Shown: in pieces, positions 1 to 5,684 of the stretch | Numbering within the stretch: position 1 is the first letter of the stretch | Layout of the letters: the number at the start of each line of letters is the position of its first letter | Assembly (NCBI GenBank): GCA_022759285.1 | Contig: JAEMPM010000141.1 | Span: 1 to 9,682 of the forward strand | Length of the DNA stretch: 9,682 nt | Source of the DNA: Thermocrinis sp. | GTDB lineage: Bacteria > Aquificota > Aquificia > Aquificales > Aquificaceae | Reading direction: 5' to 3' | Translations under genes and position numbers: made by a program | The notes under the pieces: generated by a model | The model's input: the letters and a program-made list of their open reading frames with translations, nothing else | Told to the model about the DNA's origin: nothing | Databases searched by the model: none

Positions 1-303
1 GCGGCAAGGGCGGGAGAGCACGGTAGAGGCTTTGCGGTGGTGGCGGACGAGGTCAGAAAGCTTGCCAAAAAGTCCATGGAAGCAGCAAAGGACATAAACA
101 AGAACTTGGGGGAAATAAGGGACAAAATCAGAAATATGGCAAACGTCGTGGAGGCTATGTTAACAGGCACAAAAGAGATAGAACGTCTCTCGGACGATGC
201 AAAAGCTATACTTGAAATCATCAACAAAAGGCTTGGCAATCTAAAAGAGGCACAAGAGAAGGCTAACCATAATTTCAAACAAAGATTTGGTATGCTTGGA
301 TGA
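1..303 (+). CDS. Methyl-accepting chemotaxis protein, C-terminal part (5' end outside window)
   Basis: This is the last 100 codons of a chemoreceptor, in frame from base 1 to the TGA at 301-303. The visible part opens with AARAGEHGRGFAVVADEVRK, which is the C-terminal side of the signalling-hairpin tip that contacts CheA and CheW in receptor arrays. The other half of the tip, and any sensor or membrane segments, lie upstream of the window, so ligand and location cannot be given. About 94 residues follow the tip glutamate, roughly 13 heptads of helix. That is much less than in E. coli Tsr and suggests a short-class receptor (inference). There is no C-terminal NWETF-like CheR/CheB tether; the protein ends RFGMLG. 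It is followed after 20 nt by the hairpin-only protein and then cheV-cheA-cheW. Family assignment is secure; sensory role is unknown. Confidence 0.95.
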   Translation, partial: AARAGEHGRGFAVVADEVRKLAKKSMEAAKDINKNLGEIRDKIRNMANVVEAMLTGTKEIERLSDDAKAILEIINKRLGNLKEAQEKANHNFKQRFGMLG

Positions 304-310
304 GTTATTG

Positions 311-318
311 AAGGAGGT
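311..318 (+). promoter_or_regulatory. Strong Shine-Dalgarno site of the hairpin-only receptor gene
   Basis: The sequence AAGGAGGT lies 5 nt before the ATG at 324. It is a near-complete anti-16S match and among the best ribosome binding sites in the window, comparable to those of porA and porB. It argues that the 89-codon reading frame behind it is a real, well translated gene and not the remnant of a broken receptor. Confidence 0.8.
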
Positions 319-323
319 AGGCC

Positions 324-593
324 ATGAAGACAGAGAGCCTTGAAAAGTTGCAGGCTGAGTTGGAAAGGCTAAAGGAGCTTTCCGAAGATTTGACCAAGGC
401 GTCAAAGCAAACAAACCTTTTGGCTCTGAACGCGGTCATAGAGGCAGCAAGAGTCGGAGAAATGGGAAAAGGCTTTTCGGTGGTGGCTGCGGAGTTTAGA
501 AAGTTGGCGGAGAATACCAACAAGGTGGTAGCCGAACTTAGGGATATTATAAAAGTCATTGAGGAGGAAGTGAGGCGTTTAAGGGAGGAGTGA
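324..593 (+). CDS. Minimal chemoreceptor: free-standing 89-residue MCP signalling hairpin
   Basis: This complete small gene encodes only the tip of a chemoreceptor. Residues 29-43 (QTNLLALNAVIEAAR) and 45-61 (GEMGKGFSVVAAEFRKL) match the two sides of the MCP hairpin. Aligned by eye to E. coli Tsr, N31, E40 and R43 correspond to conserved tip residues N376, E385 and R388, while the position of Tsr F373 is K28. The turn glutamate E46 has 45 residues before it and 43 after, so the protein is a nearly symmetric antiparallel hairpin. Hydrophobic positions L6, L9, L13, L16 and L23 support a coiled coil in the first arm. There is no signal peptide, membrane segment, HAMP or sensor domain, so it should be cytoplasmic. 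Its strong ribosome site and the 1-nt gap to cheV indicate co-expression with the signalling proteins. A role in joining, capping or tuning the receptor-CheA-CheW array is inference; a decaying duplicate is the main alternative. Confidence 0.85.
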   Translation: MKTESLEKLQAELERLKELSEDLTKASKQTNLLALNAVIEAARVGEMGKGFSVVAAEFRKLAENTNKVVAELRDIIKVIEEEVRRLREE

Positions 594-594
594 A

Positions 595-1542
595 ATGGAC
601 AACTACACCCTGCCAGAGATACTTAGAACTGGGTCAAACGAGCTTGAGCTTGTTAGCTTTAGGATCTATGAGGATAGGCCTACCGGTCTTTATGAGTGGA
701 TCCTGGGTGCCAACGTGGCAAAGGTCAGAGAAGTTTTAAAAATGCCCACTATCACAAGGCTACCCAATATGCCACCTGCAGTAGAGGGCTTGGCAGAGGT
801 GAGGGGAGAGATGATCCCAGTAATAAGCCTTGCCAAGTGGATGGGTATAGATGAACCTCCCCAGAGGAAAAAGTATCTATTGCACCTTGAGTTTCTTAGG
901 GAGCATGTGGGAATAATTGTGCACGATGCCAAAAGGATCATAAGGGTCTCTTGGCAAGATATAAGGAAGGCGCCAGAAGGACTGAATCAACTGCTAAAAG
1001 GCAGAATAACTGGCATAGTGGATACGGAGGAGGGAACTACTCTTATTCTTGACCTTGAGGGTATAGTTCATGACCTTGGTCTTTTAAAGGTCTTCGAGCT
1101 TGAAGAGGTAGAAAAGATCGCAAAGAAAGAAAGAAAGCATTACAAAATACTGGTTGCGGAAGATTCCGCAGTAGCAAGGAAGATAATAAAGGACATCCTT
1201 GAAAGCGCAGGGCATACCGTAATAGAATGCGAGGACGGAGAAAGCGCGTGGAACAAGTTGATGGAGCTTTTAGAAAAGGCAAGCAAGGAAAAAAAGAATA
1301 TAAAAGAATACATAGACCTGGTCTTTACGGACATAGAAATGCCACAAATGGATGGACTTACCCTTACAAAAAAAATAAAGGAAACGCCAGGGCTCATGCA
1401 CTTGCCTGTGATTGTCAACACTACCCTCTCCGATGAGGCAAACAGAACAAAAGCTTTCACGGTTGGTGCAGACGCCTTCTTGGTAAAGTTTAACGCAAAG
1501 GACATGCTAGAATTGATAGATAAGTTGGGGGATAAAACATGA
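595..1542 (+). CDS. cheV: CheV-type chemotaxis protein (CheW-like domain fused to response-regulator receiver)
   Basis: This 315-residue protein has two domains. Residues about 15-165 form a CheW-like adaptor domain, with the VEGLAEVRGEMIPVISLAKW segment (63-82) typical of CheW folds. Residues about 183-315 form a receiver domain with acidic residues E189 and D190, predicted phospho-acceptor D246 (in TDIEMPQMDG), T276/T277 and K298. CheV proteins couple receptors to CheA, and phosphorylation of their receiver by CheA is thought to adjust the coupling. Here the receiver is complete, so phosphorylation is likely. The ATG at 595 is preceded by AGGGAGG at 582-588. The stop overlaps the cheA start by 4 nt (ATGA), so the two are probably translationally coupled. 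It is the only receiver domain in the window, so it could also act as a phosphate sink. The length and domain order are normal for CheV. Confidence 0.92.
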   Translation: MDNYTLPEILRTGSNELELVSFRIYEDRPTGLYEWILGANVAKVREVLKMPTITRLPNMPPAVEGLAEVRGEMIPVISLAKWMGIDEPPQRKKYLLHLEFLREHVGIIVHDAKRIIRVSWQDIRKAPEGLNQLLKGRITGIVDTEEGTTLILDLEGIVHDLGLLKVFELEEVEKIAKKERKHYKILVAEDSAVARKIIKDILESAGHTVIECEDGESAWNKLMELLEKASKEKKNIKEYIDLVFTDIEMPQMDGLTLTKKIKETPGLMHLPVIVNTTLSDEANRTKAFTVGADAFLVKFNAKDMLELIDKLGDKT

Positions 1543-3473
1543 TCCCGGATGAGCTAAGAGAGATATTTGAAGAGTATGTAGTTGAGGCTAAGGAACATCT
1601 CGAAAACCTTGAGCAAAAGCTTTTAGAGCTTGAAAAAAATCCAAAGGACAAAGAGCTTATAAACTCTGCCTTCAGAAGTATGCATACCATAAAGGGCGGT
1701 GCGGGCTTTCTGGGTCTGAATGTGATTGTGGAAACAGCCCACTTGGCGGAGGAAGTGCTCGGAAAGCTTCGTTCTGGGGAGTTAGAGCTTACGCCAGAGA
1801 TCAACGACCTTCTTCTAAAAAGTGTAGATTTTCTAAAGTATGCCTTAGAATGCTACCTCAGAGATGAAGAGTGCAGTTTAGACCAAGAGTTGTGTGAAAG
1901 TCTAAAAGCGATATCTGCGGGAGGGAAGGTTCAGACCAAGAAAGAGGAAAAGTCCATCGAGGAACTTTTGGATGAGTTCGGACTCTCCCATCTTAAAGGA
2001 AGGCCCGTGGAGGACATATTAGAGGAGCTTGTGCTTTTGCCACCAAACAAGAGACCCAAGGAGCTTATATCCGCCCTTGAGAGGGAAATCTACGCAGAAA
2101 AGGCACCCGCCAAGATAGAGGAGGAGGTGGAAGAAGAAGCAAACAAGCTTATGCTTGAATACGCAAAGGAAGGGCTCTTGGGTGAAGAAGCCCTGGAAGT
2201 GGTTACGAAGGAGGAAAAGAAAGAAAAGGTTGAGGAGGAAAAGAGGGAAGAGAAAAAAGAGGTAAAGCCAAAGGAGGAGAAGAAGAGAGAGGAAGAGGGA
2301 GAAAGGGTCCTTAGGATAGATGTTCAAAAGATTGAAAATCTTATGAACTTAGTGGGAGAGCTTGTCTTAGAAAGAAACAGACTTTTAAGGCTCTCCCAGT
2401 CTATGGCAGAGGAAGGACTGTCAAAAAAATCCGAGGAGTTGGAGGCGGTTGTGTCCTCCATAGATCGGGTTGTGGGGGACCTTCAATTGGCTGTCATGAA
2501 GACCCGTATGCAACCGGTTAAAAAGCTCTTCCAAAAGTTTCCAAGGGTGGCAAGGGATCTTTCAAGGATGCTGGGTAAGGAGGTGGAGCTAATAACTGAA
2601 GGCGAAGACACGGAGATGGATAAATCCCTCATAGAGAAGTTAGAGGAACCGCTCATACATCTAATTAGGAACGCGGTGGACCATGGTATTGAACCTCCCG
2701 ACGAAAGGGAAAGGCTTGGAAAGCCAAGGGCTGGGCGAATAAAGCTTAAGGCTTACTATCAGGGAGACAGGGTCTTTATCTCCGTAGAGGATGACGGAAG
2801 GGGTATAGACGTAGAAAAGGTAAAGGCGAAGGCAATAGAAAAGGGTCTAGTTACTAAGGATCGGCTTGAGAAGATGACAGAAAAGGAGATCCTTTCCTTG
2901 GTTTTCAGTCCGGGCTTTTCCACCGCGGACAGGGTTTCTGAAGTATCCGGCAGAGGCGTGGGGATGGATGTGGTTATGGATGTGGTTATGAGGTTCAGAG
3001 GCACGGTGGACCTGTTTAGCGAGAAAGGAAGAGGCACCAAGGTGATCATGAGCTTTCCGCTCACCATCGGAATCATAAAATCTCTGCTGGTTAGCCTGGG
3101 TGGCAGGCTCTTTGCCATTCCAATACATTCAGTCCTTGAAATCGTAAGCGGCGATGAAGCTCAGATAGCCCTTGTATCGGGCGAAGAGGTGCTAATCCTC
3201 AGAGGAAATACCATCCCACTGATAAATCTTGGAGAGGTGTTAGGAATACAAACTCAAAAGGTAGGCTTTGTGATCGTGGTGATGATTGGGAACAGAAGAG
3301 TTGCTATGGCAGTGGAGGACATGCTTGGAGATGAAGAGGTGGTTATAAAGCCCTTGGGTAAATTCTTTGGAGATGTGGAGGGCATATCTGGGGCAACCAT
3401 AACGGGAGATGGTTCCATAGTGCTAATATTAGACCCTGTAGGTTTAGTTAGAAGATTTGTTGGGGTGTTTTAA
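1539..3473 (+). CDS. cheA: Chemotaxis histidine kinase CheA
   Basis: This 644-residue protein is the kinase of the chemotaxis array. It autophosphorylates on a histidine and passes phosphate to CheY- and CheV-type receivers. P1 (Hpt) spans about 1-105, with phospho-accepting H49 in SMHTIKGG. A region of unknown fold spans about 138-222, then a Lys/Glu-rich linker about 223-256. P3 dimerisation helices span about 257-325. The P4 kinase domain is about 330-508, with N box HLIRNAVDHGIE (374-385), G1 box DDGRG (418-422), F box FSPGFST (456-462) and G2 box GRGVGMD (471-477). The CheW-like P5 domain is about 510-644. All catalytic motifs are intact. A recognisable P2 (CheY/CheB docking) domain was not seen; the 138-222 segment may replace it. 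Just after the G2 box the protein reads MDVVMDVVM, encoded by an exact 12-bp tandem repeat. The start overlaps the cheV stop by 4 nt. Confidence 0.96.
   Translation: MIPDELREIFEEYVVEAKEHLENLEQKLLELEKNPKDKELINSAFRSMHTIKGGAGFLGLNVIVETAHLAEEVLGKLRSGELELTPEINDLLLKSVDFLKYALECYLRDEECSLDQELCESLKAISAGGKVQTKKEEKSIEELLDEFGLSHLKGRPVEDILEELVLLPPNKRPKELISALEREIYAEKAPAKIEEEVEEEANKLMLEYAKEGLLGEEALEVVTKEEKKEKVEEEKREEKKEVKPKEEKKREEEGERVLRIDVQKIENLMNLVGELVLERNRLLRLSQSMAEEGLSKKSEELEAVVSSIDRVVGDLQLAVMKTRMQPVKKLFQKFPRVARDLSRMLGKEVELITEGEDTEMDKSLIEKLEEPLIHLIRNAVDHGIEPPDERERLGKPRAGRIKLKAYYQGDRVFISVEDDGRGIDVEKVKAKAIEKGLVTKDRLEKMTEKEILSLVFSPGFSTADRVSEVSGRGVGMDVVMDVVMRFRGTVDLFSEKGRGTKVIMSFPLTIGIIKSLLVSLGGRLFAIPIHSVLEIVSGDEAQIALVSGEEVLILRGNTIPLINLGEVLGIQTQKVGFVIVVMIGNRRVAMAVEDMLGDEEVVIKPLGKFFGDVEGISGATITGDGSIVLILDPVGLVRRFVGVF
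2207..2307 (+). repeat. Polypurine low-complexity tract encoding the CheA Lys/Glu linker
   Basis: Of these 101 bases on the + strand only five are pyrimidines (2230, 2231, 2263, 2268, 2269). The tract encodes the Lys/Glu-rich linker between the unassigned 138-222 region and the P3 helices of CheA. It contains many GAG, GAA and AAG codons and an A6 run at 2253-2258. Such charged linkers are common in proteins of thermophiles, and the DNA composition follows from codon content. Length may vary between strains by slippage in multiples of three (inference). Confidence 0.7.
2964..2990 (+). repeat. 12-bp tandem repeat inside cheA (2.25 copies)
   Basis: The unit ATGGATGTGGTT occurs twice without mismatch at 2964-2975 and 2976-2987, followed by ATG. 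It encodes MDVV-MDVV-M directly at the G2 box of the CheA kinase domain. The first MDVV is the normal continuation of the G2 box; the second replaces the usual variable residues. By eye the spacing to the following strand matches other CheA proteins, so it seems to be a replacement and not an added insertion. Confidence 0.8.
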
Positions 3474-3475
3474 CC

Positions 3476-3940
3476 ATGGCGGACTTAGCAATACCAAAAA
3501 AAGATAAGGATGTTCAAAAGACTGCTGTCAAAATAATAGAACTGCTGGGTTTTTATGTGGAGGGTGAGCTTTTTGGATTGCCTCTAAAGGAGGTGCTTGA
3601 GGTACTAAGGAGCGTTGAGCCTGTTCCCGTTCCCTTCTCTTCACCTCTTATAAAGGGTATAATCAACGTCCGTGGTGAGCTAATACCCGTTTTGGACCTA
3701 AAGTCCATTCTGAACCTGAAAACTACCAAAAAGGAGGAGAGGATCATAATATTAGAGAGCCCGAGGGGAAAGGCGGGGGTGTTGGTGGATGAGGTTTACG
3801 GTGTTATCAGACTAAATGAAGAGAGCCTTGAGCCAAATCCAATGGTGGGGATGTATAGCAAATTTGTTAGAAATGTAGCATATGTAGACGGAACCCTAAT
3901 AAGCATCCTTGAGTTTGACCGCATAGCGGAATCGGTATGA
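3476..3940 (+). CDS. cheW: Chemotaxis adaptor CheW
   Basis: This 154-residue single-domain protein is the adaptor that links chemoreceptor tips to CheA P5. The CheW fold covers about residues 20-154. It includes the hallmark segment IKGIINVRGELIPVLDLKSI (59-78) and a second half with GVLVDEVYGVIRL (101-113). The first 18 residues are charged and look like a flexible tail. It starts 2 nt after the cheA stop with only a weak GGGGTG ribosome site (3462-3467), so translation probably depends on ribosomes finishing cheA. Its stop overlaps the next start by 4 nt (ATGA). Together with CheA P5 and the CheV N-terminal domain it makes three CheW-fold modules in one operon, as needed to build a receptor array. 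Length and motifs are normal. Confidence 0.95.
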   Translation: MADLAIPKKDKDVQKTAVKIIELLGFYVEGELFGLPLKEVLEVLRSVEPVPVPFSSPLIKGIINVRGELIPVLDLKSILNLKTTKKEERIIILESPRGKAGVLVDEVYGVIRLNEESLEPNPMVGMYSKFVRNVAYVDGTLISILEFDRIAESV

Positions 3941-4410
3941 AGGGCTTTTATGCTAAGGTCTTTGACTACATCTTTGACAAGAGGATGGATCTTTTCCAAG
4001 CTATGTTTTACAAGCTATACGAAGATTTCAAAGGAGATGAAGAGCTTTTTCTGAAAGTTTGGTTTGAAGACTATGCGAAGCGAAAATTACTGAAATATTT
4101 CCCTTTGTGGGACCTATTAGAATATTATCCGAGATATGTGGTAAGGAAGAGATCAGTGATCAAGTTATACATAAATACTTACTGGAGGTTCTGCCTCAAT
4201 CCACACAGGTACCCTGCAAAGGTTAGAGAATCTATGGAATTCTTCGGTATCAAAGAGTTGAATCTGCAAGAATTAAAAAAGCGCTACAGGCAGATGATCA
4301 AAAAATATCACCCAGACATTCATACCGATAAGAAAACTGCCCACAAGCAGATGCTTTTAATAAACTATCATTACCAAGTCCTGCTCAGCTATCTAAACAA
4401 AGCTGAGTAA
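3937..4410 (+). CDS. Small protein with C-terminal J-domain (DnaJ-like), last gene of the che operon
   Basis: This 157-residue protein carries a J-domain at its C-terminus, about residues 101-157. The HPD tripeptide that J-domains use to stimulate Hsp70/DnaK ATPase is at 125-127, flanked by the basic helix LKKRYRQMIKKY. The first 100 residues match no family I recognise. They are rich in Tyr, Phe, Trp and Lys/Arg, seem helical, and have no signal peptide, Gly/Phe region or zinc-finger cysteines, so this is a J-domain accessory protein and not a true DnaJ. Its ATG overlaps the cheW stop by 4 nt, so it is very likely translated with the chemotaxis proteins. A role in delivering a chemotaxis or motility protein to DnaK is inference. 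Simple operon hitch-hiking is the alternative. The stop codon lies beside a small stem-loop. Confidence 0.82.
   Translation: MKGFYAKVFDYIFDKRMDLFQAMFYKLYEDFKGDEELFLKVWFEDYAKRKLLKYFPLWDLLEYYPRYVVRKRSVIKLYINTYWRFCLNPHRYPAKVRESMEFFGIKELNLQELKKRYRQMIKKYHPDIHTDKKTAHKQMLLINYHYQVLLSYLNKAE
4384..4407 (+). other. Inverted repeat / stem-loop at the 3' end of the che operon
   Basis: CTCAGCT (4384-4390) and AGCTGAG (4401-4407) are perfect 7-bp inverted repeats around a 10-nt A-rich loop. A G-U pair and a U-A pair can extend the stem outward. The structure sits directly before the TAA stop (4408-4410). The downstream sequence is A-rich without a T-run, so it does not fit a standard intrinsic terminator. 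It could be a weak terminator, a 3'-end processing or stability element, or chance. Confidence 0.35.
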
Positions 4411-4475
4411 AATCATAATAAAAATCCGCTCTTAAAATACATTTAGCTTAAATTTTTTAGGAAAGGAGGTACAAT
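4411..4475 (+). promoter_or_regulatory. A/T-rich spacer with probable promoter of the por operon
   Basis: This 65-nt stretch is the only gap above 20 nt between genes in the window, and it separates two functionally unrelated gene groups. It is strongly A/T-rich. It contains -10-like hexamers CATAAT (4414-4419) and TAAAAT (4433-4438), each 5/6 to TATAAT, but neither has a convincing TTGACA-like element at the usual distance. The promoter is inferred from position; the start site cannot be chosen by reading. Confidence 0.35.
4462..4470 (+). promoter_or_regulatory. Strong ribosome binding site of porA
   Basis: AAAGGAGGT lies 5 nt before the ATG at 4476. It fixes the porA start and keeps the roughly 35-residue N-terminal extension of the alpha subunit inside the protein. 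A later methionine, M35, has no comparable site. Confidence 0.8.
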
Positions 4476-5684
4476 ATGGCACAAGCCCCTACAGAGAAGG
4501 TTATATACAACAGAGCAGGCCAAAGGGTGGTCTCACCCGACTATTTGCTTTTTGAAGCCCCGAGGACCAAGCATTTTATGACCGGTTCAGAAGTGGTCAA
4601 AGAGGCAGTCAAAAGGTCCTCTGTGGACGCATCTGTTTCTTATCCCATAACTCCCCAATCTGAGGCGGCGCACCTGATTGGTGAACTGTGGGTAGAGGGC
4701 TATGTAGGTGTTTATTTCAGGGGTGAGTCTGAGTTTGGCGTTATGTCTGAGATAGCAGGATGTGCTATGGCTGGGGCAAGGTGCATAACTACTACCTCCG
4801 GACCAGGAACCCTCAGGGCAGTAGAAAACTTCCCCATGTGGGCTGGTAGCAGGCTTCCTATTCAGTTGATTTTGATGGTAAGGGGTATAAACTCTCCACT
4901 TACTATACAGCCTGACAACTTGGAGGTTGCTTTCCTTCTGGATACAGGATGCATGATCTGGTATGCAGAAAACGCTCAAGACCTCTTTGATATGATCATA
5001 GCGGGCTTTGTAGTAGCAGAAAAGCCCGAAGTCCATGTACCACTCATCACCGTAGTGGACGGCTTTTTTGTTTCCCACACAAGAGAAGCAGTGATGTTAC
5101 CTCCAGATGATATAGCTTTGCCTCCCTATGATCCATACAAGGCTCCAATGCCAGTCATAGACGCAGAAGTTCCTCCTGGAAGGTTCCTCAGAGACCCCTT
5201 TATTATGAAATCCAACTATGTCTCTTACGCCACCCATACCAGCTGGCAGTTTGAAGTAAGAGCTGCCATAGAAAGGTCCAGACCTTACGCAAAGCACTAC
5301 CTCAGAGGTCTCATAGAGGAGTTTGGAGATCCGGAGGCAGAAATTGTGTTTGTTGCCTGTGGAACCGCCGCAGCTCAGTCCAAGGAGGCAGTAAGACTTC
5401 TTGAGGATGAAGGAATAAAGGCAAAGGTGGTAAAGCTAAAGACCATAAGACCTTTCCCTGTTGAGGAGCTAGTAAACGCTACAAAGAACGCCAAGATAAT
5501 CTTTGTGCCCGAGTTCAACGTGGTTGGATGGCTTGAAAGAGAGGTCAGAAGGTATCTTTACAAACGTTCCAACGCGGATATAATTGGAACCCCAAGGGTA
5601 GCAGGCGGTATGACAATGCCGCCTGAAGTAATAGTTAAAGAAGTCTTAAAAATACTTGGAAAGGAGGTAAAGCATGTCATATAA
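4476..5684 (+). CDS. porA: 2-oxoacid (pyruvate-type):ferredoxin oxidoreductase, alpha subunit
   Basis: This 402-residue protein is the alpha subunit of a thiamine-diphosphate, iron-sulfur enzyme. The enzyme interconverts a 2-oxoacid plus CoA with acyl-CoA plus CO2 and reduced ferredoxin. It acts in the cytoplasm; in reductive-TCA organisms it fixes CO2. The PFOR N-terminal domain begins near residue 37. It contains YPITPQSE (56-63), whose Thr59 is the likely substrate-contact threonine of the family, GESEFGVMSE (83-92), TTTSGPGTL (105-113) and SPLTIQPDN (140-148). The C-terminal transketolase-like domain II is about 285-390, with ACGTAA (294-299) and IRPFP (324-328). The pattern resembles multi-subunit pyruvate/oxoisovalerate-type alpha subunits more than two-subunit KorA. 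Aquificaceae use related sets for both pyruvate and 2-oxoglutarate, so the substrate is unresolved. A roughly 35-residue N-terminal extension is unusual. The gene overlaps porB by 11 nt. Confidence 0.9.
   Translation: MAQAPTEKVIYNRAGQRVVSPDYLLFEAPRTKHFMTGSEVVKEAVKRSSVDASVSYPITPQSEAAHLIGELWVEGYVGVYFRGESEFGVMSEIAGCAMAGARCITTTSGPGTLRAVENFPMWAGSRLPIQLILMVRGINSPLTIQPDNLEVAFLLDTGCMIWYAENAQDLFDMIIAGFVVAEKPEVHVPLITVVDGFFVSHTREAVMLPPDDIALPPYDPYKAPMPVIDAEVPPGRFLRDPFIMKSNYVSYATHTSWQFEVRAAIERSRPYAKHYLRGLIEEFGDPEAEIVFVACGTAAAQSKEAVRLLEDEGIKAKVVKLKTIRPFPVEELVNATKNAKIIFVPEFNVVGWLEREVRRYLYKRSNADIIGTPRVAGGMTMPPEVIVKEVLKILGKEVKHVI
5661..5668 (+). promoter_or_regulatory. Ribosome binding site of porB, inside the porA coding region
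   Basis: AAGGAGGT lies 5 nt before the ATG at 5674 and is read within porA as the end of its Lys-Glu-Val codons. It fixes the porB start and shows that the 11-nt overlap of porA and porB is genuine. The subunits are probably made in matched amounts. Confidence 0.75.

Noticed and set aside
1..593. The hairpin-only gene as the broken end of the upstream receptor (frameshift or nonsense split)
   Set aside because: Both products contain the same hairpin-tip region, so they cannot be two halves of one protein. The second also has its own strong ribosome site and ATG.
1368..1375. A8 run in the cheV receiver domain as a programmed frameshift site
   Set aside because: The zero frame encodes a complete receiver domain to its C-terminus, and the other frames stop without adding a recognisable domain.
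2019..2327. Leu/Phe-rich - strand frame that looks like a membrane protein opposite the CheA linker
   Set aside because: The hydrophobicity is only the complement of Glu/Lys codons in the polypurine tract.
4411..4475. Riboswitch or small RNA in the spacer before porA
   Set aside because: Only 65 nt, A/T-rich, and no structured element could be drawn within it.
4587..5078. Long open frame (163 codons) on the - strand inside porA
   Set aside because: It lies wholly within a gene with clear family motifs and gives a composition with no recognisable domain. It is a codon-use shadow.
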